DNA of 5,934 bases from an uncultured Atopobium sp. (GTDB lineage: Bacteria; Actinomycetota; Coriobacteriia; Coriobacteriales; Atopobiaceae): positions 1-5,934 of the forward strand of contig CAMPCT010000138.1 in NCBI GenBank assembly GCA_946647055.1, in the 5' to 3' direction. The position numbers and the translations under genes were made by a program. Under the pieces are notes generated by a model that made no database searches, had not been told where the DNA came from, and saw only the letters and a program-made list of their open reading frames with translations. This document shows, in pieces, positions 1 to 5,917 of the stretch. Positions within the stretch are counted from its first letter, which is position 1; each line of letters begins with the position of its first letter.

Positions 1-284
1 TTGGGCATGGTGGCCACGTCGGTGAAGCCGCCGTGGGCCGCGGCGCGCGAGCCGGAGGCGATGGTCTCCTTGTACTCGAAGCCGGGGTCGCGGAAGTGGA
101 CGTGCATGTCGACCAGGCCGGGGACGAGGTACTTGCCCGCACCGTCGATGACCTCGGCGCCCTCGGGGGCGTCGATGGAGGGTGCGACCTGGGCGATGGA
201 GTCGCCCTCGACGAGGACGTCATGGACGTCGTCAAGGCCAACCTGCGGGTCGACGACGTGGGCTCCCTTGATCAGATACGCCAT
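1..284 (-). CDS. pyrC: Dihydroorotase, class I (N-terminal part, cut by window edge)
   Basis: Catalyses cyclisation of carbamoyl-aspartate to dihydroorotate, the third step of UMP synthesis, in the cytoplasm. Only the first 94 residues are present; the gene continues past base 1. The translation starts [13 protein letters not shown], the small beta domain typical of amidohydrolases. It then shows the zinc-binding HxH motif in [10 protein letters not shown] (His61, His63, with Arg65 expected to contact substrate), followed by [17 protein letters not shown], characteristic of class I dihydroorotases. The ATG overlaps the pyrB stop by one base (TAATG), and GGAGG lies about nine bases upstream, so translational coupling with pyrB is likely. 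This family also includes hydantoinases and allantoinases, but the pyrR-pyrB context makes dihydroorotase by far the best call. The missing C-terminal part means the other metal ligands cannot be checked. Confidence 0.95.
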   Translation of the reverse strand, partial: MAYLIKGAHVVDPQVGLDDVHDVLVEGDSIAQVAPSIDAPEGAEVIDGAGKYLVPGLVDMHVHFRDPGFEYKETIASGSRAAAHGGFTDVATMP

Positions 285-1207
285 TACTCTTCTCCTCCCA
301 GCAGCAGGTACATCTCGGCCATGCGGGTCAGGACGCCCGCGTTGACCTGGTTAAGGATCCTGGAACGTGCGCAGTCGGCGACCTCGGCGTCGATCTCCAT
401 GCCGCGGTTCATGGGGCCGGGATGGCAGATGATCGCGTTCTCCTTCATGCGCGCCTCGCGCTCGAGGGAGAGGCCGTAGAGGCGGTTGTACTCGCGACGG
501 GACGGGATCGCGGCGCCTTCCATGCGCTCGAGCTGGACGCGGAGCATGTAGACCACGTCCATGTCCTCGATGACGTCGTCGAGGTGGTTGGTCTGCTCGC
601 AGCCAAACCACGAGGGGTCGCCCACCTGGAAGGTGGGAGGCGCGACGAGCGTGACCTCGGCGCCCATGGTCTTGAGGGCCGGGGCCAGGGAGCCGCACAC
701 GCGGCTGTGGGCGAGGTCGCCCACGATGGCGACCTTGAGGCCGTCGAGGTGGCCAAAGTGCTCGCGGATGGTGTAGAGGTCGAGCATGGCCTGCGTGGGG
801 TGCTGGTGCTTGCCGTCGCCGCCGTTGATGACGATGGCGTCGGTGTTCTGGGTGATGACCTGCGGGGTGCCGGCGAGCTTGGCGCGGACGACGAACATGT
901 CGACGTTCATGGCGTCGATGGTCTGGATGGTGTCGGCCAGGCTCTCGCCCTTGACCACCGAGGAGGTGGAGCCGCCCATGGAGATGGAGTCGGCGGAGAG
1001 GCGCTTCTCGGCCAGCTCGAAGCTCTTGAGGGTTCGGGTGGAGGGCTCGAGGAAGAGGTTCACGATGGTGCGGCCTCGCAGCGCGGGGACCTTCTTGATG
1101 GTGCGGGCGTTGACGATGGGATCGAACGACTTGGCCGTGTCGAGGATCTGCGTGATGTCGTCGGCCGTGAGCGACGTCGTGTCGATGAGGTGCTTGACTG
1201 AGAGCAT
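284..1207 (-). CDS. pyrB: Aspartate carbamoyltransferase catalytic subunit
   Basis: Condenses carbamoyl phosphate with aspartate, the committed step of pyrimidine synthesis. The 307 residues match the usual length of the catalytic chain. The carbamoyl-phosphate loop is PSTRT at 55-59 (normally followed by Arg; here Leu60-Lys61). The 80s loop contains [11 protein letters not shown] with Lys86. HPTQ is at 136-139, VGDLAHSRV holds Arg169, and HPGPMNRG is at 262-269, completing the known active-site set. The C-terminus [18 protein letters not shown] is typical. The start ATG is preceded by GGGAGG nine bases away, overlapping the pyrR stop; the gap to pyrR is 14 bases. No pyrI-like regulatory chain gene is visible; downstream comes pyrC, as in Bacillus-type operons where control is through PyrR. 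Ornithine carbamoyltransferase is excluded by the 80s-loop lysine and by the neighbours. Confidence 0.97.
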   Translation of the reverse strand: MLSVKHLIDTTSLTADDITQILDTAKSFDPIVNARTIKKVPALRGRTIVNLFLEPSTRTLKSFELAEKRLSADSISMGGSTSSVVKGESLADTIQTIDAMNVDMFVVRAKLAGTPQVITQNTDAIVINGGDGKHQHPTQAMLDLYTIREHFGHLDGLKVAIVGDLAHSRVCGSLAPALKTMGAEVTLVAPPTFQVGDPSWFGCEQTNHLDDVIEDMDVVYMLRVQLERMEGAAIPSRREYNRLYGLSLEREARMKENAIICHPGPMNRGMEIDAEVADCARSRILNQVNAGVLTRMAEMYLLLGGEE

Positions 1208-1221
1208 TGCTCGGTACCTCC

Positions 1222-1773
1222 CTACTTCTTATCGATGGCCCAGATCTCGACGACGTCCTTGTCGTCGAGCGGGGTCACGTTGACGCGGACGTCCTCGTCG
1301 CGAGAGGACGGGACGTTCTTGCCCACGAAGTCAGCGCGAATCGGGAGCTCGCGATGTCCGCGGTCGACCATGACGGCAAGCTGGACGGACTTGGGGCGAC
1401 CAAGGTCCATGAGCGCGTCGAGGGCGGAGCGGACCGTGCGTCCGGTGTAGAGGACGTCGTCGACGAGGACGATGTCGACACCGTCGATCGAGAAGAGGAT
1501 CTCGGTCGCATGCAGGACCGGGGCGATGGCACGGGAGATGTCGTCGCGATAGAAGCTGATGTCGAGCTTGCCGATGCTGGGGCGACGCCCCTCGATCTTC
1601 TCGATCTCGTCTGCGATGCGGTTGGCCAGGGTGACGCCCCTGCGCACGACGCCCACGAGGGCGATGTTGTCCGAGCCCTCGTTGCGCTCGAGGATCTCGT
1701 GGGCGATGCGCGTGAGGGCACGCGACATGCTCTGCTCGTCCATGATGGTCGCCTTTGGCTTGAGCTGCTCCAT
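1222..1773 (-). CDS. pyrR: PyrR, bifunctional pyr operon attenuation regulator / uracil phosphoribosyltransferase
   Basis: PyrR binds leader RNA of pyr genes when UMP or UTP is plentiful and causes transcription termination (translational repression in some actinobacteria); most members also have uracil phosphoribosyltransferase activity. The protein is 183 residues, the normal family length. The PRPP-binding signature VLVDDVLYTGRT is at 102-113, and VGVVRRGVTLANRI at 40-53 carries the conserved RRG loop. LAVMVDRGHRELPIRADFVG at 132-151 is also diagnostic. I chose the ATG at 1771-1773 because AAGGAG sits four bases upstream. An in-frame ATG further up (1825-1827) lies inside the terminator hairpin and has no ribosome binding site. 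As first gene of the operon it would regulate itself through the leader just upstream. Family membership is very secure; whether it still has enzyme activity cannot be judged. Confidence 0.96.
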   Translation of the reverse strand: MEQLKPKATIMDEQSMSRALTRIAHEILERNEGSDNIALVGVVRRGVTLANRIADEIEKIEGRRPSIGKLDISFYRDDISRAIAPVLHATEILFSIDGVDIVLVDDVLYTGRTVRSALDALMDLGRPKSVQLAVMVDRGHRELPIRADFVGKNVPSSRDEDVRVNVTPLDDKDVVEIWAIDKK

Positions 1774-1786
1774 ATGACTCCTTCCC

Positions 1787-1828
1787 AAAGAAAAAGATGC
1801 CCGTCCGCCTTGCGCGTGACGCGACATC
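1787..1828 (-). terminator. Intrinsic terminator in the pyrR leader (likely attenuator)
   Basis: Read on the minus strand, GATGTC-G-CGTC-A-CGC, loop GCAAG, then GCG-GACG-GGCATC folds into three stacked stems of 6, 4 and 3 pairs with one U-G wobble and two single-base bulges (1796-1828). It is followed directly by TTTTTCTTT (1787-1795). It lies 14 bases before the pyrR start codon and just before its AAGGAG site. A terminator between promoter and first gene of the pyrR operon is the expected place for PyrR-dependent attenuation. The hairpin is seen directly; its regulatory use is inferred. Confidence 0.8.
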
Positions 1829-1871
1829 CATGAAGGGCCTCTGCTGCGAAGCTGCTCTGTTTTGGCGCCTT

Positions 1872-1900
1872 GCGGGCATCTCGTACCGCGCTTAAAGGTC
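1872..1900 (-). promoter_or_regulatory. Candidate PyrR-responsive anti-antiterminator hairpin at the 5' end of the pyr leader
   Basis: Minus-strand bases 1891-1872 can fold as GCG-(C)-GGTA, loop CGAGA, TGCC-CGC: seven pairs (one U-G) with one bulged C. The loop contains G-N-G-A as in the Bacillus PyrR-binding hexaloop CNGNGA, but it is one base short and the flanking ARUC/GGYU stem is not conserved. The 5' arm is also able to pair with the terminator: GCGCG (1891-1887) with CGCGC (1816-1812), and CCTT (1898-1895) with AAGG (1811-1808). That competing pairing would break the terminator, giving antiterminator logic. Helices of this size arise by chance in 200 bases of GC-rich RNA, so this is a model and not a proven element. 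Confidence 0.35.
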
Positions 1901-1906
1901 ACATAC

Positions 1907-1935
1907 ACTATAGACGAGTTTTCACTCCTGCACAG
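1907..1935 (-). promoter_or_regulatory. Candidate promoter of the pyrR-pyrB-pyrC operon
   Basis: TATAGT at 1912-1907 (minus strand) matches the -10 consensus at five of six positions and lies in the only AT-rich patch of the gap between the methyltransferase gene and pyrR. The -35 is poor: CTGTGC with a 17-base spacer, or TGTGCA with 16. A start near 1900 would give a leader of about 127 bases that contains the terminator. Transcription from the upstream glycan operon could also contribute. Confidence 0.45.
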
Positions 1936-1937
1936 AA

Positions 1938-1969
1938 GCCCCACGTCCTCCCGCGGACCAGCATGGGGC
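1938..1969 (-). other. Two-part hairpin after the methyltransferase gene (weak terminator or alternative PyrR site)
   Basis: On the minus strand GCCCCA (1969-1964) pairs with TGGGGC (1943-1938), and inside it GTCC (1958-1955) pairs with GGAC (1948-1945) around the hexaloop GCGGGA, with an asymmetric internal loop of five bases against one. The following bases are TTCTGT, a poor U-tract, so termination would be inefficient. The design (lower stem, lopsided internal loop, four-pair upper stem, hexaloop) and the loop itself resemble the PyrR-binding hairpin CNGNGA. It lies upstream of the likeliest pyr promoter, though. A second small hairpin, CCACT with AGTGG (1969-1988), overlaps the methyltransferase stop codon. 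Confidence 0.4.
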
Positions 1970-1981
1970 CACTCGGGATCC

Positions 1982-2920
1982 CTAGTGGGATATGCGCTGG
2001 TAGATGTACTGACCCCCCACAAGGCGCAGCCCGTGCGCCTCGGGTTGGGCAATCGAGTCGGCCTCGTGCGGCTCTTCCTCCCGCCCCACGAAGAGGAAGC
2101 CGCCAGGGGCAAGTGACGCCGCGAGCCGTTCCTTCACTCGCTCGATCTGCGCGGGCGAGAAGAACTTGATGACGTTGAGGCACACGATGACGTCGAAGGG
2201 CTTGGGGTACTCGTCGGTGAGGAGGTTGATGTTCTGGGTGCGCACGACCGCCTTCATCTCGTCCGAGAAGGTGAATCGGCCCTCCTCATTGACCCGCCTG
2301 GCATGCCGCGCATAGCGCTCCCCAAGCTCGTCGAAGTGCCTTGGGTGGTATTCCGCCCTCTGACAGCGCTCGAGGAGCTCGTCGTCGTAGTCGGTCGCGA
2401 GGACCTCGATTGCCTCGAGCGGCACATAGTCCATGAGGACGAGTATGGTGCTGTAGACCTCCTCGCCCGACGAGCAGCCGGCACACCACACCCGCACGCG
2501 ATCACGGCCCGCAAAGGTGGACAGGCAGCTCTCGATGAACAGGTCCCAGTCATCTCCCCTGAAGAAGTGCGAGCCCTTCAGGGTGAGGCTATGGCGCAGG
2601 TCCTCGAGTCCCTCGGGGTTGTCCCTGAGGTAGTCGTAGTACTCGCCCAGGCTGGAGAAGCCCCTTTCGCCCGCACGCTTCTTGAGGAGCCGGATGGTTG
2701 ATTTCTTGTAATGGGCGAGCTCCGGGACGAGCGTGATGATGGCGCGGTAATAGGCCTTGTCCGACGCGATTCTGATGCCGAGGGCATCGAGGGGTGGCAG
2801 GTCCCCAAGGCGGACCATCGTCAGGTAGGACCAGTCGCGCACGCCCCGATAGGCACTTCGCACGACACGATAGGCGGGCTCAGGCAAGACTCCTCGCAGG
2901 ATTTTGCCAGCCTTGGACAT
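1982..2920 (-). CDS. CheR-family SAM-dependent methyltransferase in a glycan-export operon
   Basis: The fold is that of CheR, which in chemotaxis methylates receptor glutamates using S-adenosylmethionine. Of 312 residues, about 55-115 align with the CheR N-terminal helical domain (LVPELAHYKKSTIRLLKKRAGERGF). FFR at 119-121 matches the THFFR motif. WCAGCSSGEEVYS (145-157) is the SAM-binding loop, ATDYDD (175-180) supplies the acidic residue for the SAM ribose, and NLL is at 232-234. FDVIVCLNVIKFF (242-254) is the equivalent of FCRNVxIYF, with Arg replaced by Leu248; APGGFLFVG follows. The first 50 residues are a basic, aromatic extension not usual in CheR. The ATG has GAGGGGG six bases upstream; the gap from the glycosyltransferase gene is 53 bases. 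With no receptor, CheA, CheW or CheB nearby, the target is unknown: a surface-glycan carboxylate, a protein of the export complex, or a distant substrate are all possible. Confidence 0.85.
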   Translation of the reverse strand: MSKAGKILRGVLPEPAYRVVRSAYRGVRDWSYLTMVRLGDLPPLDALGIRIASDKAYYRAIITLVPELAHYKKSTIRLLKKRAGERGFSSLGEYYDYLRDNPEGLEDLRHSLTLKGSHFFRGDDWDLFIESCLSTFAGRDRVRVWCAGCSSGEEVYSTILVLMDYVPLEAIEVLATDYDDELLERCQRAEYHPRHFDELGERYARHARRVNEEGRFTFSDEMKAVVRTQNINLLTDEYPKPFDVIVCLNVIKFFSPAQIERVKERLAASLAPGGFLFVGREEEPHEADSIAQPEAHGLRLVGGQYIYQRISH

Positions 2921-2973
2921 CGGACACCCCCTCTCTTCCTACCTGATTGCGGACGGCGGCCAAGAGCCGAGGC

Positions 2974-4089
2974 TCATGCCTTGAGGTGACGCTCGGACTC
3001 CTTGTCCTGGCGACGGCGGCGTTCGAGATAGACGCCCACGCGCGCGAAGGCAAATCCCAGGCCGTTGACGCGGGTGGAGTAGACGAACTCCTTCGCCAGC
3101 GCCGCATAGTATCCCCTCTTGTCCATCTTGGGGACCTCGCGGCCCGAGAGCTCGAAGGCAAGCGTCCGAAGCTGGGGCGACACGTTCTCGAGCGACATGA
3201 TGACGTCGGTGTCCATGCGACCGAAGAGCGCGGCCATCGCCGGACGGAGCGTCTCGTCCTCGAGCGCCCCGCGTCCGATTGCCTCGCCCGCATAGCGGAA
3301 GCCGATGGTCGCGAGCGACCGGCGGATGCCGAAGTCGGTGATGCCCAGGCGCTCGACGACGTCGGCCATGTCGTTCCAGCGCTCGAAGGAGAGCGCCAGG
3401 ACGCGCGTCGCGCTGCTCGAGCCGGGCAGGTCCTCGCGATAGCAGTAGTAGGGCACGTCACGGTAGACGATGCGCTCCGCCTGGCACATGGTCTCGAAGA
3501 GGAAGGGGTTGTCGACCCACCCCGCCCCGGGGACCTCCTTGAAGCGAATCCCCCGCTCGTCGAGGAAGCCCTTGCGGTACAGGGCCGACCAGACCGAGGG
3601 GTGGTGATAGACCATACGCGGCTCCTCCACCAGCGTGAACGGCTGCTGGGGAGGGTCGATGCGATGGTAGTAGGAGCAGTGGAGCTTGCGCTCCTGCGGC
3701 GTGTCGGGCATCCAGATGCGCCAGTAGGGACTCTTGACGATGTCGGGCAGCGGGTCGAAGCCCCGCGCGAACTCGAAGAGGTCGTCATGCATGTGGGGCT
3801 CGACCCAGTCGTCGGGCTCCAGGATTGCCACGTAGGTACCACGGGCCTCGTCGATGCCGCGATTGACCGAGGCGCCATAGCCCTGGTTCTGCTTGTCGAT
3901 GACGCGGATGCGCGGGTCCTGAGCCTCGTGCATCCTCATGACGGCGAGCGAACCATCGGTGGACCCGTCGTTGAGGACGAGGATCTCGAGGGAGACGCGA
4001 TCGTTCTGACGTGCCGACGTGAGCGCCTGGTCGAGATAGCGCTCGGTGTTGTAGCACGGGATGATGAGGGTGACGTCGATGGCGGACAT
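2974..4089 (-). CDS. Family 2 glycosyltransferase (GT-A fold)
   Basis: Transfers a sugar from a nucleotide-activated donor during assembly of a surface glycan, at the cytoplasmic face. The N-terminal GT2 domain covers about residues 5-215: VTLIIPCYNTERYLDQAL opens it, VLNDGSTDGS (38-47) binds the nucleotide, GYGASVNRGIDEARGTYVAI follows, and EPDDW (91-95) is the metal-binding DxD equivalent. YHHPSVWSALYRKGFL (161-176) and WVDNPFLFET (191-200), whose acidic residue may be the catalytic base, match the acceptor half of bacterial polysaccharide GT2 enzymes. The C-terminal 150 residues are helical-looking with a basic tail (LERRRRQ), and no transmembrane segment is seen, so it may be membrane-associated by charge. 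The ATG is three bases after the ATPase stop with GGAG nine bases upstream, inside the ATPase gene. Donor, acceptor and linkage cannot be told from sequence. Confidence 0.92.
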   Translation of the reverse strand: MSAIDVTLIIPCYNTERYLDQALTSARQNDRVSLEILVLNDGSTDGSLAVMRMHEAQDPRIRVIDKQNQGYGASVNRGIDEARGTYVAILEPDDWVEPHMHDDLFEFARGFDPLPDIVKSPYWRIWMPDTPQERKLHCSYYHRIDPPQQPFTLVEEPRMVYHHPSVWSALYRKGFLDERGIRFKEVPGAGWVDNPFLFETMCQAERIVYRDVPYYCYREDLPGSSSATRVLALSFERWNDMADVVERLGITDFGIRRSLATIGFRYAGEAIGRGALEDETLRPAMAALFGRMDTDVIMSLENVSPQLRTLAFELSGREVPKMDKRGYYAALAKEFVYSTRVNGLGFAFARVGVYLERRRRQDKESERHLKA

Positions 4090-4092
4090 CGG

Positions 4093-4860
4093 TCATCGCT
4101 CCATGTTCTTGTAGGCGTTGCAGACCTCGGCGGTGGGGCCATCCATGCGCAGAATGCCCTTCTCTATCCAGCAGACGCGGTCGCACATGCGCTCGACGAG
4201 GTCGATGGAGTGGCTCACGAGCAGGATGGTGACGTTCTCGGACTCGACGAGTTCGCGGATGCGCTGCTCGCACTTGGCCTGGAAGAACTGGTCGCCGACC
4301 GAGAGGGACTCGTCGACGATGAGGATGTCGGGATCGGTCGCCGTGGCAATGGAGAAGGCGATGCGCGCCACCATGCCGCTCGAGTAGTTCTTGAGGGGCA
4401 TGTCCATGAAGTTCTCGAGCTCGGCGAAGCGCACGATGTCGTCGAAGTGGTCGTCGATGAACTCCTTGCGATAGCCCAGCAGGGCCCCGTTGAGGTAGAT
4501 GTTCTCCTTTGCGGTGAGCTCGGGGTCAAAGCCCGCACCCAGCTCGATGAGCGGGGCGATGTTGCCATGGACCTCGCAACGGCCCTCGCTGGGGTCGAGG
4601 ACGCCGGCGATGATCTTGAGCATGGTCGACTTGCCCGACCCGTTGGTGCCCACCAGGCCGAGCGCCTCTCCCTTGCCCACCTTGAAGGAGACGTGGTCGA
4701 GGGCACGGAAGGGCTTGAAGTTGACCTCGCCGCGCGTGAAGGCGATGAAGTACTCCTTGAGGGAGTTGAACTGCTCGGACGCGATGTTGAAGATCATCGA
4801 GACGTCGTCGACGACGATGGTGCCGCGCTCGCCCGTGACCTGTGTCGTTTCGTCTGCCAT
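4093..4860 (-). CDS. ABC transporter ATPase for polysaccharide/teichoic acid export (Wzt/TagH/KpsT type)
   Basis: Powers export of a lipid-linked glycan with the permease encoded just upstream. The 255 residues form one nucleotide-binding domain: Walker A GTNGSGKST at 71-79; the export-family block LIELGAGFDPELTAKENIYLNG at 104-125, typical of Wzt/TagH; signature YSSGM at 159-163; Walker B ILIVDE at 179-184 with catalytic Glu184; SVGDQFFQAKC; and the switch histidine in LVSHS (His217). Residues 30-52, before RALDHVSF, match the spacer seen in TagH-like proteins. The chain ends just after the nucleotide-binding domain, so it lacks the C-terminal carbohydrate-binding domain of O9a-type Wzt and the long tail of Bacillus TagH. 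The ATG was chosen for the AGGTGG site overlapping the permease stop, eight bases upstream; longer readings run antisense-like through the permease gene. Confidence 0.95.
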   Translation of the reverse strand: MADETTQVTGERGTIVVDDVSMIFNIASEQFNSLKEYFIAFTRGEVNFKPFRALDHVSFKVGKGEALGLVGTNGSGKSTMLKIIAGVLDPSEGRCEVHGNIAPLIELGAGFDPELTAKENIYLNGALLGYRKEFIDDHFDDIVRFAELENFMDMPLKNYSSGMVARIAFSIATATDPDILIVDESLSVGDQFFQAKCEQRIRELVESENVTILLVSHSIDLVERMCDRVCWIEKGILRMDGPTAEVCNAYKNMER

Positions 4861-4868
4861 GTGACCAC

Positions 4869-5705
4869 CTAGATGTACAGGATGAACTTGCTCTCGGTCT
4901 TGCGGAAGACCAGGTAGCCAATGCCCAGTGAGAGCAGCGCGAAGGCGATGCAGCCAAGGTGGAGCATGAGGCCGGGGTCGGTCCGCCAGAGCAGGATGCG
5001 ACGGATGAAGGTGACGTAGAGGTACATGGGGTTGAAGCGCTCGAGCGTCTGGAGCCACTCGGGCAGGATGCTGATGGGATAGAAGAGCGGGGTGAGGTAG
5101 GTCCAAGCCGAGAGCAGGACGCCCCACAGGTGCATGACGTCGCGGAAGAACACGGCCAGCGACGAGAGCAACAGCGACAGCCCCACGCAGAAGATGGTGA
5201 GGTAGAGGATGCCCAGCGGCAGGTAGAGCGCATAGACGGTGGGGATCCAGCCGTAGAAGAGCATGACGAGCGCGACGGCGACCATCGAGAAGGCGTAGTT
5301 GGTCACGGCGAACAGGACCTTCTGGACGGGGAAGACCCAGCGGTTGATCTTGACCTTCTTGAGCAGCGACGACGCCCAGATGATCGACCCCATGCCCGAG
5401 CTGGTGGCATCGCTCATGAGGGAGAAGGCGGTGTTGCCGAGGATGAGGTAGATGGGGAAGTTGGTGATCGTCTCGTCGGTGATGCGGATCATGCGGGAGA
5501 AGACCGCGGCCGTGATGGCCATCATGAGGAGCGGGTTCAGGACGCTCCACAAGATGCCGAGCACGCTTCGGCGGTACTTGAGCTTGAAGTCCTTGGAGAC
5601 GAGCTGCCTCACCACGTACATGTCGCGCTGCGCGGCAGGATACCAAGCATCGTTACCCGAGATGGCGTGCTTGGTGGCGAGCTCGGTGGAAGATGTATCG
5701 CTCAC
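4869..5705 (-). CDS. ABC-2 type permease for polysaccharide/teichoic acid export (Wzm/TagG type)
   Basis: Membrane half of the glycan exporter. Starting at GTG (5703-5705) it has 278 residues, the family's usual size of about 260-280. The amphipathic entry helix RDMYVVRQLVSKDFKLKYRRS (28-47) and SVLGILWSVLNPLL (47-60) are hallmarks of the ABC-2 polysaccharide permeases. About six membrane segments are visible near 50-72, 84-106, 130-151, 155-183, 193-212 and 246-266. WTYLTPLFYPISILP (201-215) and the FNPMYLYVTFIRRILL motif (224-239) are also typical. GTG is chosen because GGGAGG lies three bases upstream and the protein then begins at the normal point; the ATG codons further up in the same frame have no ribosome binding site and overlap the candidate promoter. 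The short spacing between GGAGG and GTG is slightly unusual. It is the first gene of the four-gene unit. Confidence 0.93.
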   Translation of the reverse strand: MSDTSSTELATKHAISGNDAWYPAAQRDMYVVRQLVSKDFKLKYRRSVLGILWSVLNPLLMMAITAAVFSRMIRITDETITNFPIYLILGNTAFSLMSDATSSGMGSIIWASSLLKKVKINRWVFPVQKVLFAVTNYAFSMVAVALVMLFYGWIPTVYALYLPLGILYLTIFCVGLSLLLSSLAVFFRDVMHLWGVLLSAWTYLTPLFYPISILPEWLQTLERFNPMYLYVTFIRRILLWRTDPGLMLHLGCIAFALLSLGIGYLVFRKTESKFILYI

Positions 5706-5733
5706 GGTCCTCCCTAGTCCGTTTGTGGTGTGT

Positions 5734-5765
5734 GCCACCGTGTGGCGAATGTGGCGCATGGCGCC
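5734..5765 (-). repeat. Two tandem small hairpins in the export operon leader
   Basis: Two adjacent perfect inverted repeats, each with five pairs and a three-base loop, lie between the candidate promoter and the permease start: GCCAC/GTGGC (5734-5746) and GGCGC/GCGCC (5753-5765). The plus-strand sequence TGTGGCG occurs twice, at 5741-5747 and 5750-5756, linking them. They could slow ribosomes or protect the 5' end. No U-tract follows, so they are not terminators. Confidence 0.4.
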
Positions 5766-5779
5766 TGACCAACTACTGA

Positions 5780-5808
5780 ATTTTAGCATCACGCGGTGTT
5801 CGCGTCCC
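5780..5808 (-). promoter_or_regulatory. Candidate extended -10 promoter of the glycan-export operon
   Basis: On the minus strand TGCTAAAAT gives a TGn extension plus TAAAAT (5785-5780), one mismatch from TATAAT. The -35 region 17 bases upstream is GGGACG, sharing only the GAC core, which is acceptable for extended -10 promoters. It lies in the single AT-rich patch of the gap, about 100 bases after the upstream gene's terminator, and would give a leader of about 65-70 bases before the permease GTG. Confidence 0.5.
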
Positions 5809-5885
5809 ACGTGAGGAGACGTCCGAACATGCACGCCACAAGATGTGGGGCTCGTGAGTCCGCGCCCCAAGGGCCACGGGCCAAC

Positions 5886-5917
5886 AAAAAAGTGCTAACC
5901 CGCGAAGGGGTTAGCAC
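5886..5917 (-). terminator. Intrinsic terminator of the gene upstream of the window
   Basis: A perfect ten-pair stem, GTGCTAACCC with GGGTTAGCAC, closes the six-base loop CTTCGC (minus strand) and is followed by TTTTTT (5891-5886). It ends transcription coming from beyond the right edge on the minus strand, so the export operon starts with its own promoter. No T-run follows on the plus strand, so it works in one direction only. Confidence 0.9.

Noticed and set aside
422..1201. Open frame of 259 codons on the plus strand opposite pyrB
   Set aside because: Same low-complexity Val/Asp/Glu/Gly composition, antisense to an unambiguous pyrB.
1774..2112. Longer in-frame start for PyrR
   Set aside because: The extension reads through the leader, terminator and methyltransferase 3' end without homology; the ATG at 1771-1773 has AAGGAG and gives the standard family length.
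2947..4872. A 641-codon open frame on the plus strand
   Set aside because: It lies antisense to the glycosyltransferase and ATPase genes, is dominated by Val, Asp, Glu, Leu and Ala as expected from reading GC-rich codons backwards, and shows no recognisable domain; both minus-strand genes have complete motif sets.
4861..5646. N-terminal extension of the ATPase through the permease region
   Set aside because: It is an out-of-frame reading of the permease gene, rich in His, Arg and Pro; the ATG at 4858-4860 has a good ribosome binding site.
5706..5870. Longer in-frame start for the permease
   Set aside because: Upstream ATG codons have no ribosome binding site, overlap the candidate promoter, and add residues not seen in the family.
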